DNA from: Flavobacterium sp. UBA5153
GTDB taxonomy: Bacteria > Bacteroidota > Bacteroidia > Flavobacteriales > Flavobacteriaceae
NCBI GenBank assembly: GCA_002413745.1
Contig: DHXP01000018.1
Location: forward strand, 81,231-145,230
DNA: 64,000 nt
Direction of reading: 5' to 3'
Of the stretch, positions 9,901 through 18,199 are shown one piece after another. Within the stretch, counting starts at the first letter, position 1. Each line of letters opens with the position of its first letter. The notes beneath the pieces are model-generated. The model did not search any database. It was not told the DNA's origin and worked only from the letters and a program-made list of their open reading frames with translations. Made by a program: the position numbers and the translations under genes.

Positions 9901-10605
9901 GAAGAGCAATTGTATGTAATTTCGAATATGAATTTAACGTCTAAAGGCGAAGTTAAAACCAATAATATGTCGGCTTTTTTTATCAATTATTTGATTAACA
10001 AAGGACAATTCGGCGAAGATAAATTGGAATATGAATTTGGGAATCCAGCCAAATTATCTTCTGAAAGTAATAAAAGTGATGTTGTAAAAACGATTCCGTC
10101 AGTTCGTGAAGTTCTTGATCCAAAAAACATAAAAATTGCCCAACGAGAATCCCTAATGTGGGGAACACATCAGCAGGAAGCCATAGAATACGGAAATGTG
10201 GTTCATGAAATATTGTCTTTCGTGAAAACCAAAAACGATGTTGATTTGGCAATTACAAAAGCGATTGAAAGCGGATTGATTACTTTTAATCAAAAAGTGG
10301 TTGTTTTTAAAACCATTCAGGAAATCGTCAACCACAAAGAACTTTCAACTTATTTTGCTGAAGGAAATGAAGTGTTGAACGAGCAAACCATTATTCAAAA
10401 ACAAGGAAAAACCATCAAGCCAGACCGAATGGTTTTAGCCAAAAACAAGGAAGTTTTATTGTTGGATTACAAAACAGGAATTCATAATCCTAAATACCAA
10501 TTACAATTAGAAAATTATCAAAATGCGATTGAATTGATGGGTTATAAAGTCACAAAAAAAGCATTAATATATATAGGCGCAACAATCAATGTGGTAAATT
10601 TGTAA
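6982..10605 (+). CDS. AddA/RecB-like ATP-dependent helicase-nuclease interrupted in frame by a DUF559 cassette
   Basis: 1207 residues. This is the helicase-nuclease subunit of the double-strand-break end-resection complex that prepares DNA for RecA. Walker A ASAGSGKT is at 11-18, the DEFQDT box at D384-E385, DPKQSIYRWRGG near 418-429 and motif VI VALTRAEE at 968-975. The C-terminal RecB-family nuclease has D1148 and D1162-Y-K1164. Residues about 675-839 do not belong to the family: they are a complete DUF559 endonuclease with flanking G/C-rich palindromic repeats translated as part of the protein. The reading frame is intact across both junctions. The partner AddB-like protein lies at 13466. 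Whether the interrupted enzyme is active cannot be told from sequence. Confidence 0.9.
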   Translation: MQRPSFSIYDASAGSGKTYALVKEYLKIILVAKKNDAYRNILAITFTNKAVHEMKSRIVGSLSEFVKDEPSEKAQDLMEHLAIETELSIIQIKTKSQQIIKHIIHNYAAFDISTIDKFTHKVIRAFAHDLGLPMTFEVTLDTENLLIEAVDAIIARAGEDETLTKLLIDFTMEKTDDDKSWDISREILETGRLVLNENNRNEITHFQDKSITEFVEIKNKLAEACKVLEKENAEFAESALLLIEKNGIDTKSFSGAYFPKHLQSIQEGKFNPKNKTYHESDDIKINKTAKDRALIENIIPELLQILDTIYKNFEKRDFYKAFLKNITPLSLLNTVSNELAKIQNEQNVLSISEFNAIIHREIQNQPAPFIYERLGERYRHFFIDEFQDTSEMQWQNLIPLIDNATSSEFEGEKGTLMIVGDPKQSIYRWRGGKAEQFIELSKDHNPFNNPDKVLEHLDTNYRSYSQIIDFNNNFFQLLSSEFEHLDYKDLYENHSHQKSNHKTGGYVNISFIPKVENNEDEEEALDKTELYLLATLNTIQKVQKQGFEYEDIVILTRKRSQGIAIANYLTEQGIPLLSSETLMIQNATEVRFIIHLLKYLKNSADLEAKAYFLHYVAEHLQDKLPIHDFIAKGMDEKKETEFENWLTSFDISLSFQDIRKKSLYEAVETIISKFLSPPDSYRDFSKGEGAETKKLGYMTGGNYSHLLIEKAQEMRKTPTVAEKILWSELRSQALDHKFRQQHLIDDFIVDFVCLSKKLVIEVDGDYHFTEEQVELDNDRAIALNKLGYKVIRFTNEQVTKDIFNVLEEIKEVLIQQKEIQNSNSPVTSPSPSGRVGEGNAYVQYFLDIVLERDVRNQAGISDFLNYWDKNGEKFSIPSPEGKNAVRIMTIHKSKGLEFPVVIMPFAEEDYSRKPKDKLWLNAEEQDFGLPKVLIDNSSAVEGFGENAKWVYDQKKQEELLDNINVLYVALTRAEEQLYVISNMNLTSKGEVKTNNMSAFFINYLINKGQFGEDKLEYEFGNPAKLSSESNKSDVVKTIPSVREVLDPKNIKIAQRESLMWGTHQQEAIEYGNVVHEILSFVKTKNDVDLAITKAIESGLITFNQKVVVFKTIQEIVNHKELSTYFAEGNEVLNEQTIIQKQGKTIKPDRMVLAKNKEVLLLDYKTGIHNPKYQLQLENYQNAIELMGYKVTKKALIYIGATINVVNL
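9004..9496 (+). mobile_element. DUF559 endonuclease cassette with flanking palindromic repeats, inserted in frame in addA
   Basis: The left boundary is a compound palindrome, CTCTCCCCT around the perfect TCCCGATAGCTATCGGGA, closed by GGAGAGGG (9004-9047). The right boundary is CCCTCCCC-TTC-GGGGAGGG followed by TTGGGGAGGGG (9463-9496). Between them lies a DUF559 protein that could start at its own Met (ATG 9073) and reads MRKTPTVAEKILW, KFRQQH, DFIVDFVC and KLVIEVDGDYHF, the classic DUF559 order with catalytic-type D and E-x-D. The 493 bp open frame has no stop. DUF559 genes flanked by such repeats occur as free-standing intergenic genes in Bacteroidota; here the whole unit sits inside a housekeeping gene. 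Movement mechanism is unknown. Confidence 0.75.
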
Positions 10606-10669
10606 ATCATTAATAAAATGAATTTAGAAGTTGAGCAACTTCAAACTTTAAACAAAACAAACTGAATAT

Positions 10670-11863
10670 ATGTACGGAAAAATACAACAACACTTACAAT
10701 CAGAACTTCAAGCCATCGAAGATAACGGGATTTTCAAAAAAGAAAGAATTATCACTTCGCCACAAGGAGCAGAAATCACTATTTCGACAGGGGAAAAAGT
10801 TTTGAACTTTTGTGCCAACAACTATCTTGGACTTTCATCACATCCCGAAGTGATTCAAGCAGCCAAGGATGCTATGGACACGCACGGTTTCGGAATGTCG
10901 TCGGTTCGCTTCATTTGCGGAACGCAGGATATTCACAAAACATTGGAAAAAAAGATTTCTGATTTTTACGGAACGGAAGACACGATTTTATATGCGGCAG
11001 CTTTTGATGCAAACGGCGGCGTTTTCGAACCTTTATTAGGCGAAAATGACGCGATAATTTCGGACAGTTTAAACCATGCCTCAATTATTGATGGTATTCG
11101 TTTATGTAAAGCAGCGCGTTATCGTTATGAAAATAGTAACATGGAAGATTTGGAAAAACAATTAATCAAAGCCAATGAAGCCGGAACACGTTTCAAACTT
11201 ATTGTAACAGATGGTGTTTTCTCAATGGACGGCATAGTTGCACCCCTGGATAAAATCTGTGATTTGGCCGATAAATATGACGCAATGGTTATGGTGGACG
11301 AATGTCATGCCGCAGGATTTATTGGTGCAACCGGAAAAGGAACGCTCGAGGCAAAAGGGGTAATGGGACGAGTTGATATTATTACGGGAACTTTAGGAAA
11401 AGCACTTGGCGGAGCTATGGGCGGTTATACGACTGCCAAGAAAGAAATTATTGAATTGTTGCGTCAACGTTCCAGACCTTATTTGTTTTCAAACTCATTG
11501 GCTCCGGCAATTGTTGGGGCTTCTATTAAGGTTTTTGAATTGTTGGAAAAAGATACCACTTTACGTGATAAACTAGAATGGAATACTAATTATTTTAAAG
11601 CGGGAATGAAAAAAGCAGGTTTTGACATCATTGATGGGGATTCCGCAATCGTTCCGGTAATGCTTTATGACGCAAAATTGGCTCAAACAATGGCAAATGA
11701 GCTCTTAAAAAAAGGAATTTATGTTATTGGCTTCTTTTTCCCGGTGGTGCCAAAAGATAAAGCAAGAATTAGAGTACAATTATCGGCAGCTCATTCGAAG
11801 GAGCATTTAGATAAGGCAATTGAGGCTTTTGTTGAAGTAGGAAAAATGTTAAAAGTTATATAA
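10670..11863 (+). CDS. kbl: Glycine C-acetyltransferase (2-amino-3-ketobutyrate CoA ligase)
   Basis: A PLP enzyme that cleaves 2-amino-3-oxobutyrate with CoA to glycine and acetyl-CoA, the second step of threonine degradation. Its 397 residues match the family length. The PLP lysine is K244 in [14 protein letters not shown], the same number as in the Escherichia coli enzyme. The DECHAAGF aspartate that holds the pyridine ring and the [10 protein letters not shown] segment are also present. The alternative alpha-oxoamine synthase roles (KAS, BioF, HemA) are less likely given this match. It stands between addA and ompA with its own spacers. No threonine dehydrogenase gene is in the window. Confidence 0.93.
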   Translation: MYGKIQQHLQSELQAIEDNGIFKKERIITSPQGAEITISTGEKVLNFCANNYLGLSSHPEVIQAAKDAMDTHGFGMSSVRFICGTQDIHKTLEKKISDFYGTEDTILYAAAFDANGGVFEPLLGENDAIISDSLNHASIIDGIRLCKAARYRYENSNMEDLEKQLIKANEAGTRFKLIVTDGVFSMDGIVAPLDKICDLADKYDAMVMVDECHAAGFIGATGKGTLEAKGVMGRVDIITGTLGKALGGAMGGYTTAKKEIIELLRQRSRPYLFSNSLAPAIVGASIKVFELLEKDTTLRDKLEWNTNYFKAGMKKAGFDIIDGDSAIVPVMLYDAKLAQTMANELLKKGIYVIGFFFPVVPKDKARIRVQLSAAHSKEHLDKAIEAFVEVGKMLKVI

Positions 11864-11899
11864 TTGCCACTTTTTTCATTTTTTTTTCAATATTTCCTT

Positions 11900-11929
11900 T
11901 TGTAGTTAAAAAATTACACGTTATCTTTG
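11900..11929 (+). promoter_or_regulatory. Promoter of the ompA-like gene
   Basis: TTG at 11900-11902, a 19-nt spacer, then TATCTTTG at 11922-11929, a full match to the Bacteroidota housekeeping promoter (TTG-N19-TAnnTTTG), 36 bp before the ATG. Confidence 0.75.
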
Positions 11930-11964
11930 TTATGCTAAAAATAGTAATTTAAAAAAAATTAAAT

Positions 11965-13398
11965 ATGAAACATCTTAAAAAACTTTTAGTTGCCGTAATG
12001 ATGGTGATGGCTGTAAGCTCTCATGCACAAGATGGCAATAATCCATGGGCACTCTCTTTTGGAGTGAATGCCATTGACACTAGAACTAGTGCTGGCGGTG
12101 GTCATAATTGGCTAGATCGTCATTTTTCTCTGCCATTTGCTGTTAAAGACAACTGGAACATTCTTCCTTCTGTGTCTTACCTTAGCGTATCTAAATACGT
12201 TGGGGATAATTTCTCTTTTGGAGTTCAGGGTTCTATAAACAAAATCACTAAATATGTAAGATTTGCTCCAACAGCAGTAGGTCATGATTCTCGTGGATAT
12301 ATAGTATACAATCCAGGGGATTTGATGTATTATGGTATTGATGCCAGTGTTAAATACAGCTTTATGAGCTTGATTAAATCCAAAGTGATTGATCCTTCTC
12401 TACACATAGGAGGGGGTTATAGTTTCTTTGGGGATAGTAGCTACGGAACTATAAATCCAGGTGCTGGCCTAACTTTTTGGTTTACTGAAGCCATTGGTTT
12501 GTCACTTGAAACTACTTATAAAAAATCATTTGGTGATAGAGAAGATGCTTCTGGAACTCCGGACGCTCCTTCTTTTTTCCAACATACTGTAGGTCTTACT
12601 TTCAAATTTGGAGGAAAAGATACTGATGGTGATGGAATTTATGACAAAGATGATGCTTGTCCAGATGTATTTGGTTTAAAACAATTCAACGGATGTCCTG
12701 ATACTGACGGTGACGGAATAATTGACTCACTGGACGCTTGTCCAACTGAGTTCGGTTTAGCTGCGTTAAACGGCTGTCCTGATAGAGATGGAGATGGTAT
12801 TGCTGATAAAGATGATGCTTGTCCAGATGTATTTGGTTTAGCTGCCTTAAAAGGTTGTCCAGATACTGATGGTGACGGAATTGCTGATAAAGATGACAAA
12901 TGTCCTACTGTAGCAGGTCCTAGAGAAAATGCAGGTTGTCCATGGCTAGATACTGATGGAGATGGAGTTTTAGACAAAGATGATAAATGTCCAGATGTAA
13001 GAGGGACTATTGCTAACTATGGTTGTCCTGAAGTAACTAACGAGGCTATTTTGAAATTAAATGAGTATGGTAAAACAGTTTTGTTTAACTCTGGAAAATC
13101 TACTTTCAAAAATGAAACTTACCCAGTTTTACAATCAATTGCTGCAATCTTAAAAGAATATCCTTATTCAAAATTCCTGATTGAAGGTCATACTGACAGC
13201 GATGGTAGCAATGCAATGAACCAAACGTTATCTGAAAACAGAGCAGCGGCGGTTAAAAACTATTTAGTTGAAAACGGAATTGCGGCAGATAGATTAAAAT
13301 CTACAGGTTTTGGTGAGACTAAACCAATCGCTACTAATAAAACAGCGAAAGGAAAAGCTATGAACAGAAGAGTTGAAATATCATTGATTAAAGAATAA
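11965..13398 (+). CDS. OmpA-family outer membrane protein with TSP3 calcium repeats
   Basis: 477 residues. A signal peptide ends around SSHA-QDG (residue 21). An eight-strand-type beta-barrel fills about 22-210. Five thrombospondin type 3 repeats follow (DTDGDGIxDxxDxCP, about 218-355), each an acidic calcium-binding loop. A C-terminal OmpA/MotB domain (about 365-477; [30 protein letters not shown]) should bind peptidoglycan. The protein anchors the outer membrane to the wall and is usually among the most abundant envelope proteins of flavobacteria. The gene has a strong promoter upstream and a strong terminator downstream, so it is a single-gene unit. Confidence 0.93.
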   Translation: MKHLKKLLVAVMMVMAVSSHAQDGNNPWALSFGVNAIDTRTSAGGGHNWLDRHFSLPFAVKDNWNILPSVSYLSVSKYVGDNFSFGVQGSINKITKYVRFAPTAVGHDSRGYIVYNPGDLMYYGIDASVKYSFMSLIKSKVIDPSLHIGGGYSFFGDSSYGTINPGAGLTFWFTEAIGLSLETTYKKSFGDREDASGTPDAPSFFQHTVGLTFKFGGKDTDGDGIYDKDDACPDVFGLKQFNGCPDTDGDGIIDSLDACPTEFGLAALNGCPDRDGDGIADKDDACPDVFGLAALKGCPDTDGDGIADKDDKCPTVAGPRENAGCPWLDTDGDGVLDKDDKCPDVRGTIANYGCPEVTNEAILKLNEYGKTVLFNSGKSTFKNETYPVLQSIAAILKEYPYSKFLIEGHTDSDGSNAMNQTLSENRAAAVKNYLVENGIAADRLKSTGFGETKPIATNKTAKGKAMNRRVEISLIKE

Positions 13399-13421
13399 TA
13401 TTTCGGTCTTAAATATTTATG

Positions 13422-13454
13422 AAAAACGCCTCGATTTATCGGGGCGTTTTTTTT
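13422..13454 (+). terminator. Rho-independent terminator of ompA-like gene
   Basis: AAACGCCTCGA-TTTA-TCGGGGCGTTT forms an 11-bp stem (one G-T pair) followed by a T-run, 24 bp past the stop codon. Confidence 0.85.
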
Positions 13455-13465
13455 ATATTTATAAA

Positions 13466-16228
13466 ATGACAAACACTTCTTTTTTAGATAAAATTGCGCA
13501 GGTTCTAATCGAAAATTATTCAGGAAAGCTATCCAATACAATTGTGGTTTTGCCGAATAAACGCGCCAAAATATTCTTGATTGAAGCACTGAAAAAACAA
13601 GTTTCAACTAATATTCTCTCCCCTGAAATTATTAGCATTGAAGAATTTATCCAAGATATTGCGGGAATTCGTTCAGTTGATCCCATCGAATTGTTGTTTG
13701 AGTTCTATGAAGTGTATTTGTCAGTTACAGAAAAAGCAAACCAACAGTCTTTCGAATTGTTTGCCAATTGGGCCAAAACGCTTTTGCAGGATTTCAATGA
13801 AATTGATCGTTATTTACTGGAACCATCGCACGTTCTTTCCTATCTAAAAGACATTGAGGACATCAAAAAATGGGGGATTGAAGTCGAAAACAAAACACAA
13901 TTACTCGAAAACTACATTGATTTCTGGAAACTGTTGCCCCATTATTACCAATCGCTTTATTCTCATTTACTCAACAAAGGAATCGGTTATCAAGGCTTGA
14001 TTTATCGGGAAGCCGTAAACAATCTCAATCATTTTTCGGATTCCATAAAAGACAAACAATATGTTTTTGCGGGGTTTAATGCATTAAATAAATCCGAAGA
14101 AGAAATTGTTCAACACCTGTTAGCCTCTGATCAAGCCAAGATTTATTGGGATGTGGATCAAACTTTTCTAAACGATCCGTTTCACGATGCAGGTTTGTTT
14201 GTGCGACGTTTCAAGGAAAACTGGAAACATTACAAGTCAAATCCTTTTGAATGGATTGTAGATGATTTTTCGCAACCAAAAAACATCCAGATTATTGGCA
14301 CGCCAAAAACCATTGGCCAAGCCAAAATTGCCGGAAGCATTATCGAAAACATCATCAATGAAAATCCGAATACAACACTAGACAAAGTCGCCATTGTTCT
14401 CGGAGAAGAAAATTTGTTGGTGCCACTTTTATATTCATTGCCGTCAAGTGTTGGTGTCCTGAATATCACGATGGGATATTCCAGCAAGAACAATCCAGCG
14501 CAGATTTTGATTGCCAAATTGTTCAAGATGCACACGAATGCCTTGTCCAGAAATGCCAAGAGTTATGTCCTGTATTACAACGATGTTTTGGATATTTTGA
14601 CACATCCATTGGTCGAACCTTACGCAAAAACAAGCGTTTTGGTGAATGTAATCAATCAGAATAATTACACTTTTATCGCCCATCATAAATTGGTGGAATT
14701 GAATCCAAATCCAAGTGATTTGTTTCTTTTATTATTCCAAAAATGGGAAAGGGGCTCGATAGCGGTTTTAGAAACCATCTCAAGTTTGTTGCTAATGATT
14801 AAAAACAATTTAAGCAACGACAACGAGGAAGAAAAAATCACCAAAGCCTTTGTTTATGCAATTTTCAAAGTCATCAACAAACTGATTAATTATTATTCGA
14901 AACACGAACACATTGATAAAATTGAGACACTTTATGCCATTTACAAACAAGTAATCGATTTGGCCGAAGTTTCTTTCGAAGGCGAACCATTGAACGGACT
15001 ACAAATTATGGGAGTTTTGGAAAGCCGTGTTTTGGATTTTGAAACCGTGATTATCACTTCGATGAATGAGGGGAAATTACCAGCCGGAAAATCTCAAAAT
15101 TCTTTTATTCCGTATGACGTGAAAAAAGAATTAGGCTTGCCCACTTTCAAAGAAAAAGACGCCATTTACACGTATCATTTCTACCATTTATTACAACGTG
15201 CCAAGAATATTTATTTGCTTTACAATACCGAAAGTGAGGGATTGGATGCTGGAGAAAAAAGTCGTTTTATCACACAATTGGAAGTCGAAAAACAACCAAA
15301 ACATACGCTTACCCACGAAATTTACAATGCGGTTTTACCAGAAACTGCTTATCAGCCAATGGTAATTCCAAAATCGGAATTAGTGATGCTGCGATTGAAA
15401 GAAATTGCCGAAAAAGGATTTTCCCCATCGGCGTTGACGAGTTATATCAGGAATCCGATTCAGTTTTATTTCCAAAAGATTTTGCGCATCAGCGAGGTCG
15501 AAGAAGTTGAGGAAAATATTGCCCTAAACACTTTGGGAACAATCATTCACGAAACCTTGAAGGTTTTGTATGAACCATTTATAGGGAAGTTTTTGTCTGA
15601 AGCAGCTATTTTAAGCTGTTTTAAACTTTTAGATGACGAAGTATTGAAACAATTCAAGCTCGTTTATAAAGAAGGTGAAATCAAAAAAGGGCGCAATCTC
15701 CTTGCTTTTGAAGTTGCCAAACGAAATGTTTCTAATTTTCTGAAAGTGGAAATGGAAAGCATCAAAAATGGAGATGCCATAAAAATCCTGGCATTGGAAC
15801 AGCGATTCGAACGAATTTTAGAACATCCCAGTTTGCCGTTTCCTGTGAAAATTGGCGGTTCTGTTGATAGAATCGAGGAACACAACGGAAACATTAGAAT
15901 AATCGATTATAAAACCGGAAAAGTCGAAAAGGCAAATGTTACCTTAAAATCTTGGAAAGGTTTGACGGAAGGTATTAAAAACGACAAAATTATTCAGGTT
16001 TTGGCGTATGCTTTTATGTTTGAAAAAGAAGCAAATGGCAAACCGATCGAAGCGGGGATCATTTCGTTTAAAAATTTGAAATCGGGATTTTTGCCTTTTA
16101 CTTTCAAAGAAAACAAGGAAGAAACCACGGTAATTGGCGAAGGAATTTTAAACAATTATTTAGAACAAATGGTTTTGTTGTTGAATGAAATTTTGGATGT
16201 GAATATTCCTTTTGAAGAGAAAGTTTAA
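13466..16228 (+). CDS. AddB-like PD-(D/E)XK nuclease, partner of the AddA-like helicase
   Basis: 920 residues. The C-terminal RecB-family nuclease has D801 (SVDRIEE) and D814-Y-K816 (IIDYKTGK), and the preceding 280 residues show the Bacteroidota AddB pattern (SPSALTSYIRNPIQFYF, about 650-670; GTIIHETLKVLYEPF). The N-terminal half looks like an inactive helicase: it starts VVLPNKRAKIF and has no Walker A motif, as in AddB proteins where only AddA is the motor. It presumably acts with the product of 6982-10605 in end resection, although kbl and ompA separate the two. The ATG lies 11 bp past the terminator of ompA. Confidence 0.85.
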   Translation: MTNTSFLDKIAQVLIENYSGKLSNTIVVLPNKRAKIFLIEALKKQVSTNILSPEIISIEEFIQDIAGIRSVDPIELLFEFYEVYLSVTEKANQQSFELFANWAKTLLQDFNEIDRYLLEPSHVLSYLKDIEDIKKWGIEVENKTQLLENYIDFWKLLPHYYQSLYSHLLNKGIGYQGLIYREAVNNLNHFSDSIKDKQYVFAGFNALNKSEEEIVQHLLASDQAKIYWDVDQTFLNDPFHDAGLFVRRFKENWKHYKSNPFEWIVDDFSQPKNIQIIGTPKTIGQAKIAGSIIENIINENPNTTLDKVAIVLGEENLLVPLLYSLPSSVGVLNITMGYSSKNNPAQILIAKLFKMHTNALSRNAKSYVLYYNDVLDILTHPLVEPYAKTSVLVNVINQNNYTFIAHHKLVELNPNPSDLFLLLFQKWERGSIAVLETISSLLLMIKNNLSNDNEEEKITKAFVYAIFKVINKLINYYSKHEHIDKIETLYAIYKQVIDLAEVSFEGEPLNGLQIMGVLESRVLDFETVIITSMNEGKLPAGKSQNSFIPYDVKKELGLPTFKEKDAIYTYHFYHLLQRAKNIYLLYNTESEGLDAGEKSRFITQLEVEKQPKHTLTHEIYNAVLPETAYQPMVIPKSELVMLRLKEIAEKGFSPSALTSYIRNPIQFYFQKILRISEVEEVEENIALNTLGTIIHETLKVLYEPFIGKFLSEAAILSCFKLLDDEVLKQFKLVYKEGEIKKGRNLLAFEVAKRNVSNFLKVEMESIKNGDAIKILALEQRFERILEHPSLPFPVKIGGSVDRIEEHNGNIRIIDYKTGKVEKANVTLKSWKGLTEGIKNDKIIQVLAYAFMFEKEANGKPIEAGIISFKNLKSGFLPFTFKENKEETTVIGEGILNNYLEQMVLLLNEILDVNIPFEEKV

Positions 16229-16233
16229 ATCGT

Positions 16234-16533
16234 ATTGTCATAAAAAAACTAGCCAACATATTTGAATTTTATAAAAGTACTTTGACTATCAATTTTGCTG
16301 TGTGTTTGGTTGCTTCCTTGTTTGGAAAACCTCAATATTTGCCCTATTTTTTTATTAGTTTCGGATTCATTTTGAGTCTTGTTTTCAAGGAAGTTTATCG
16401 CAAAAACAACTTTTTATTTTATGAAAATAATGGAATTTCAAAAATGAGATTATATGGATATGCCTGTGTCTTCAATCTAATTCTATCGATAATCGTGTTT
16501 TCACTTTATGAACTTATAACAAATTTATTTTGA
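16234..16533 (+). CDS. Small membrane protein, likely partner of the following ABC ATPase; non-ATG start
   Basis: The open frame between addB and the ABC gene contains a hydrophobic protein with two or three membrane segments (FAVCLVASLF, YFFISFGFILSLVF, ACVFNLILSIIVFSL). A TTG at 16282 gives 83 residues, but coding-like sequence continues upstream (KKLANIFEFYKSTLT), so the true start is more likely the ATT at 16234 or ATA at 16240, which give about 98-100 residues. Its TGA overlaps the TTG start of the next gene (TTGA), which means translational coupling. The function is unknown; a transporter membrane subunit is inferred only from the neighbour. Confidence 0.6.
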   Translation: MVIKKLANIFEFYKSTLTINFAVCLVASLFGKPQYLPYFFISFGFILSLVFKEVYRKNNFLFYENNGISKMRLYGYACVFNLILSIIVFSLYELITNLF

Positions 16534-17201
16534 AAACACATATATTGGAAGTCGATAGCGTTCAAAAACAGTTTGGCAACAAATGCGTGATTTCAAGTGC
16601 CTATTTAAAATGCGAAACCAATGACATCATTGGGCTATTGGGAAGAAATGGATCAGGAAAATCAACTTTATTGAAAATCATTTTCGGAATTGTTCCTGCC
16701 GACAACAAGTTCATCAAAATAGACGGAATTGTAAAAAACAGCACCAATCAATTGCTCCAATACATTAGTTATTTGGATCAAGACAATTTTGTCCCAAGTC
16801 ATTTTTCAGTTAAAAAAGCCATTTCTTTAACCGTCCAAGAAGACAAACTTCAATTTTTTTACGAAGATGAAATGATTCAATCCATTCAAACCAAAAACAT
16901 AAATCAATTGTCCAGCGGAGAATTGCGCTATTTGGAAATTAAATTAATACTATCTAATTCTTCTAAATTTGCTTTATTAGACGAGCCTTACAATGGTTTG
17001 TCGCCTATTATGGTTGACAAAGTAAACCAATTGATTAAAGACAATTCAGCCCAAAAGGGGATTGTAATAACAGATCACAATTATGAAAATGTCATCAAAA
17101 TTTCGAATAAATTGATGCTGATGGTTGACGGTAATCTTCATTCGCTGAAAGATAAAAACGAATTGTTCGAAAAAGGATATTTGAAGGAAGGAATGATTTA
17201 A
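16530..17201 (+). CDS. ABC transporter ATP-binding protein
   Basis: 223 residues with all nucleotide-binding motifs: Walker A GRNGSGKST (38-46), signature LSSGE in NQLSSGELRYLEIK, Walker B FALLDEP and the switch histidine in VITDHNY. The TTG start overlaps the stop of the small membrane protein upstream. It is short for an importer subunit and resembles the stand-alone ATPases of small ABC-2-type systems. The substrate is not predictable. Its stop overlaps the stop of the convergent hydrolase gene by 4 bp, leaving no room for a terminator. Confidence 0.85.
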   Translation: MKTHILEVDSVQKQFGNKCVISSAYLKCETNDIIGLLGRNGSGKSTLLKIIFGIVPADNKFIKIDGIVKNSTNQLLQYISYLDQDNFVPSHFSVKKAISLTVQEDKLQFFYEDEMIQSIQTKNINQLSSGELRYLEIKLILSNSSKFALLDEPYNGLSPIMVDKVNQLIKDNSAQKGIVITDHNYENVIKISNKLMLMVDGNLHSLKDKNELFEKGYLKEGMI

Positions 17202-17980
17202 ATTCCTTTAAAAAATCCCAATAATTCTTTCTTTAATTGGTCTTGATTTTCAATATGGCTCATGTGACCGTCAGGAAAAGTGACAAGTTTTACTGAGGTA
17301 TTTTCAATTTGTTTCAAATTGTCTTCATAATTTAAAACGGGATCTTTTTTTCCTAAAATAAGCATTTTTGGATAGGGAGTAAGATGCAATAAAACCTCTC
17401 TGTCTTTGCGGATTTTCATCCCTTCGAGCGAAGCAACGACTCCCTGCAAGGGTGTTTTAAGTGCTTCTATTTTCACTTTTTCTATTTCATCCGCCAGTCT
17501 TTCTCGATTATCGGGATTGAATAAATTGGCAATCGATAGCCTAACAAACCCAACATAATCTTTCTTCACGGCTTTTATGGCGCGATCTCGATTTGCTTTG
17601 CGTTCCTCGCTGTCAGCTTTTGAAGTCGAATTCATCAAAACTAATCCTTTTACGATTGCAGGAAACATTTCGGCAAAAGCCAAAGCCACGTAACCACCCA
17701 TAGAATGTCCGACAAAAATCGCTTTCCGAATCCTCAATTCAGACAAAACCGCCCGAACCACAGCAGCGTTTTCTTCCATAGAATGCACGTAACCCAAGCA
17801 TCCCGATTCGCCGTGACCCAACAAATCAATGATTATGATACGGTATTTTTTGCTCAATTCTGGAACTAAATCCTGCCACATAGTTTGGTTTTCGAGGAAG
17901 CCGTGAAGCAACACAATGGCATTGCCCTTTCCGGTATCAGAATAGGAGATTTTCGTGTTTTTGTATAGGATTTGTTTCAT
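17198..17980 (-). CDS. Alpha/beta-fold hydrolase
   Basis: 260 residues, cytoplasmic. The nucleophile elbow is GHSMGG with S93, the oxyanion-hole segment is LLHGFLENQTMW (25-36), the acid is D213 (GKKDPVLNYED) and the catalytic histidine is H239 or H242 in DGHMSHIEN. All three triad members are present, so it should be active. The substrate is not identifiable: esterases, haloperoxidase-like proteins and MenH-like enzymes share this pattern. It has no signal peptide. Convergent with the ABC gene, with overlapping stop codons. Confidence 0.85.
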   Translation of the reverse strand: MKQILYKNTKISYSDTGKGNAIVLLHGFLENQTMWQDLVPELSKKYRIIIIDLLGHGESGCLGYVHSMEENAAVVRAVLSELRIRKAIFVGHSMGGYVALAFAEMFPAIVKGLVLMNSTSKADSEERKANRDRAIKAVKKDYVGFVRLSIANLFNPDNRERLADEIEKVKIEALKTPLQGVVASLEGMKIRKDREVLLHLTPYPKMLILGKKDPVLNYEDNLKQIENTSVKLVTFPDGHMSHIENQDQLKKELLGFFKGI

Positions 17981-18090
17981 TGCTGTAAACTTGAAGCAAA
18001 AATAAGGTTTTATTTTTTTGAACCATATAAGAAATATAAGTTCATATCAGAAAATCTTAAATGATCTTAAATGCCTTATATGGTAAAATA

Positions 18091-18126
18091 AAAAACGGCT
18101 CACATTACTGCAAACCGTTTTTTTTG
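18091..18126. terminator. Bidirectional terminator-like hairpin downstream of pepP
   Basis: The stem AAAACGG / CCGTTTT is flanked by A-run and T-run, so it can end transcription on either strand. It lies just past the stop of the minus-strand aminopeptidase gene. Confidence 0.6.
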
Positions 18127-18137
18127 GTTAAAAAGTG

Positions 18138-18168
18138 TTGAGATTCCTCCTTCGTCGGAATGACAAAA
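18138..18168. repeat. Dispersed repeat (family B, single arm)
   Basis: GAGATTCCTCC and TCGGAATGACAAA form one arm of the family that occurs as inverted pairs at 32417-32519 and 37473-37547. Only one arm is clear here. Confidence 0.6.
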
Positions 18169-18199
18169 TGAGACTGGAAACTGTGACTGAGACTGAAAA

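Noticed and set aside
12639-12977. Long open frame on the minus strand of the ompA-like gene
   Set aside because: It is the antisense shadow of the DxDGDG calcium repeats, with a repetitive Ser/Pro composition and no start context.
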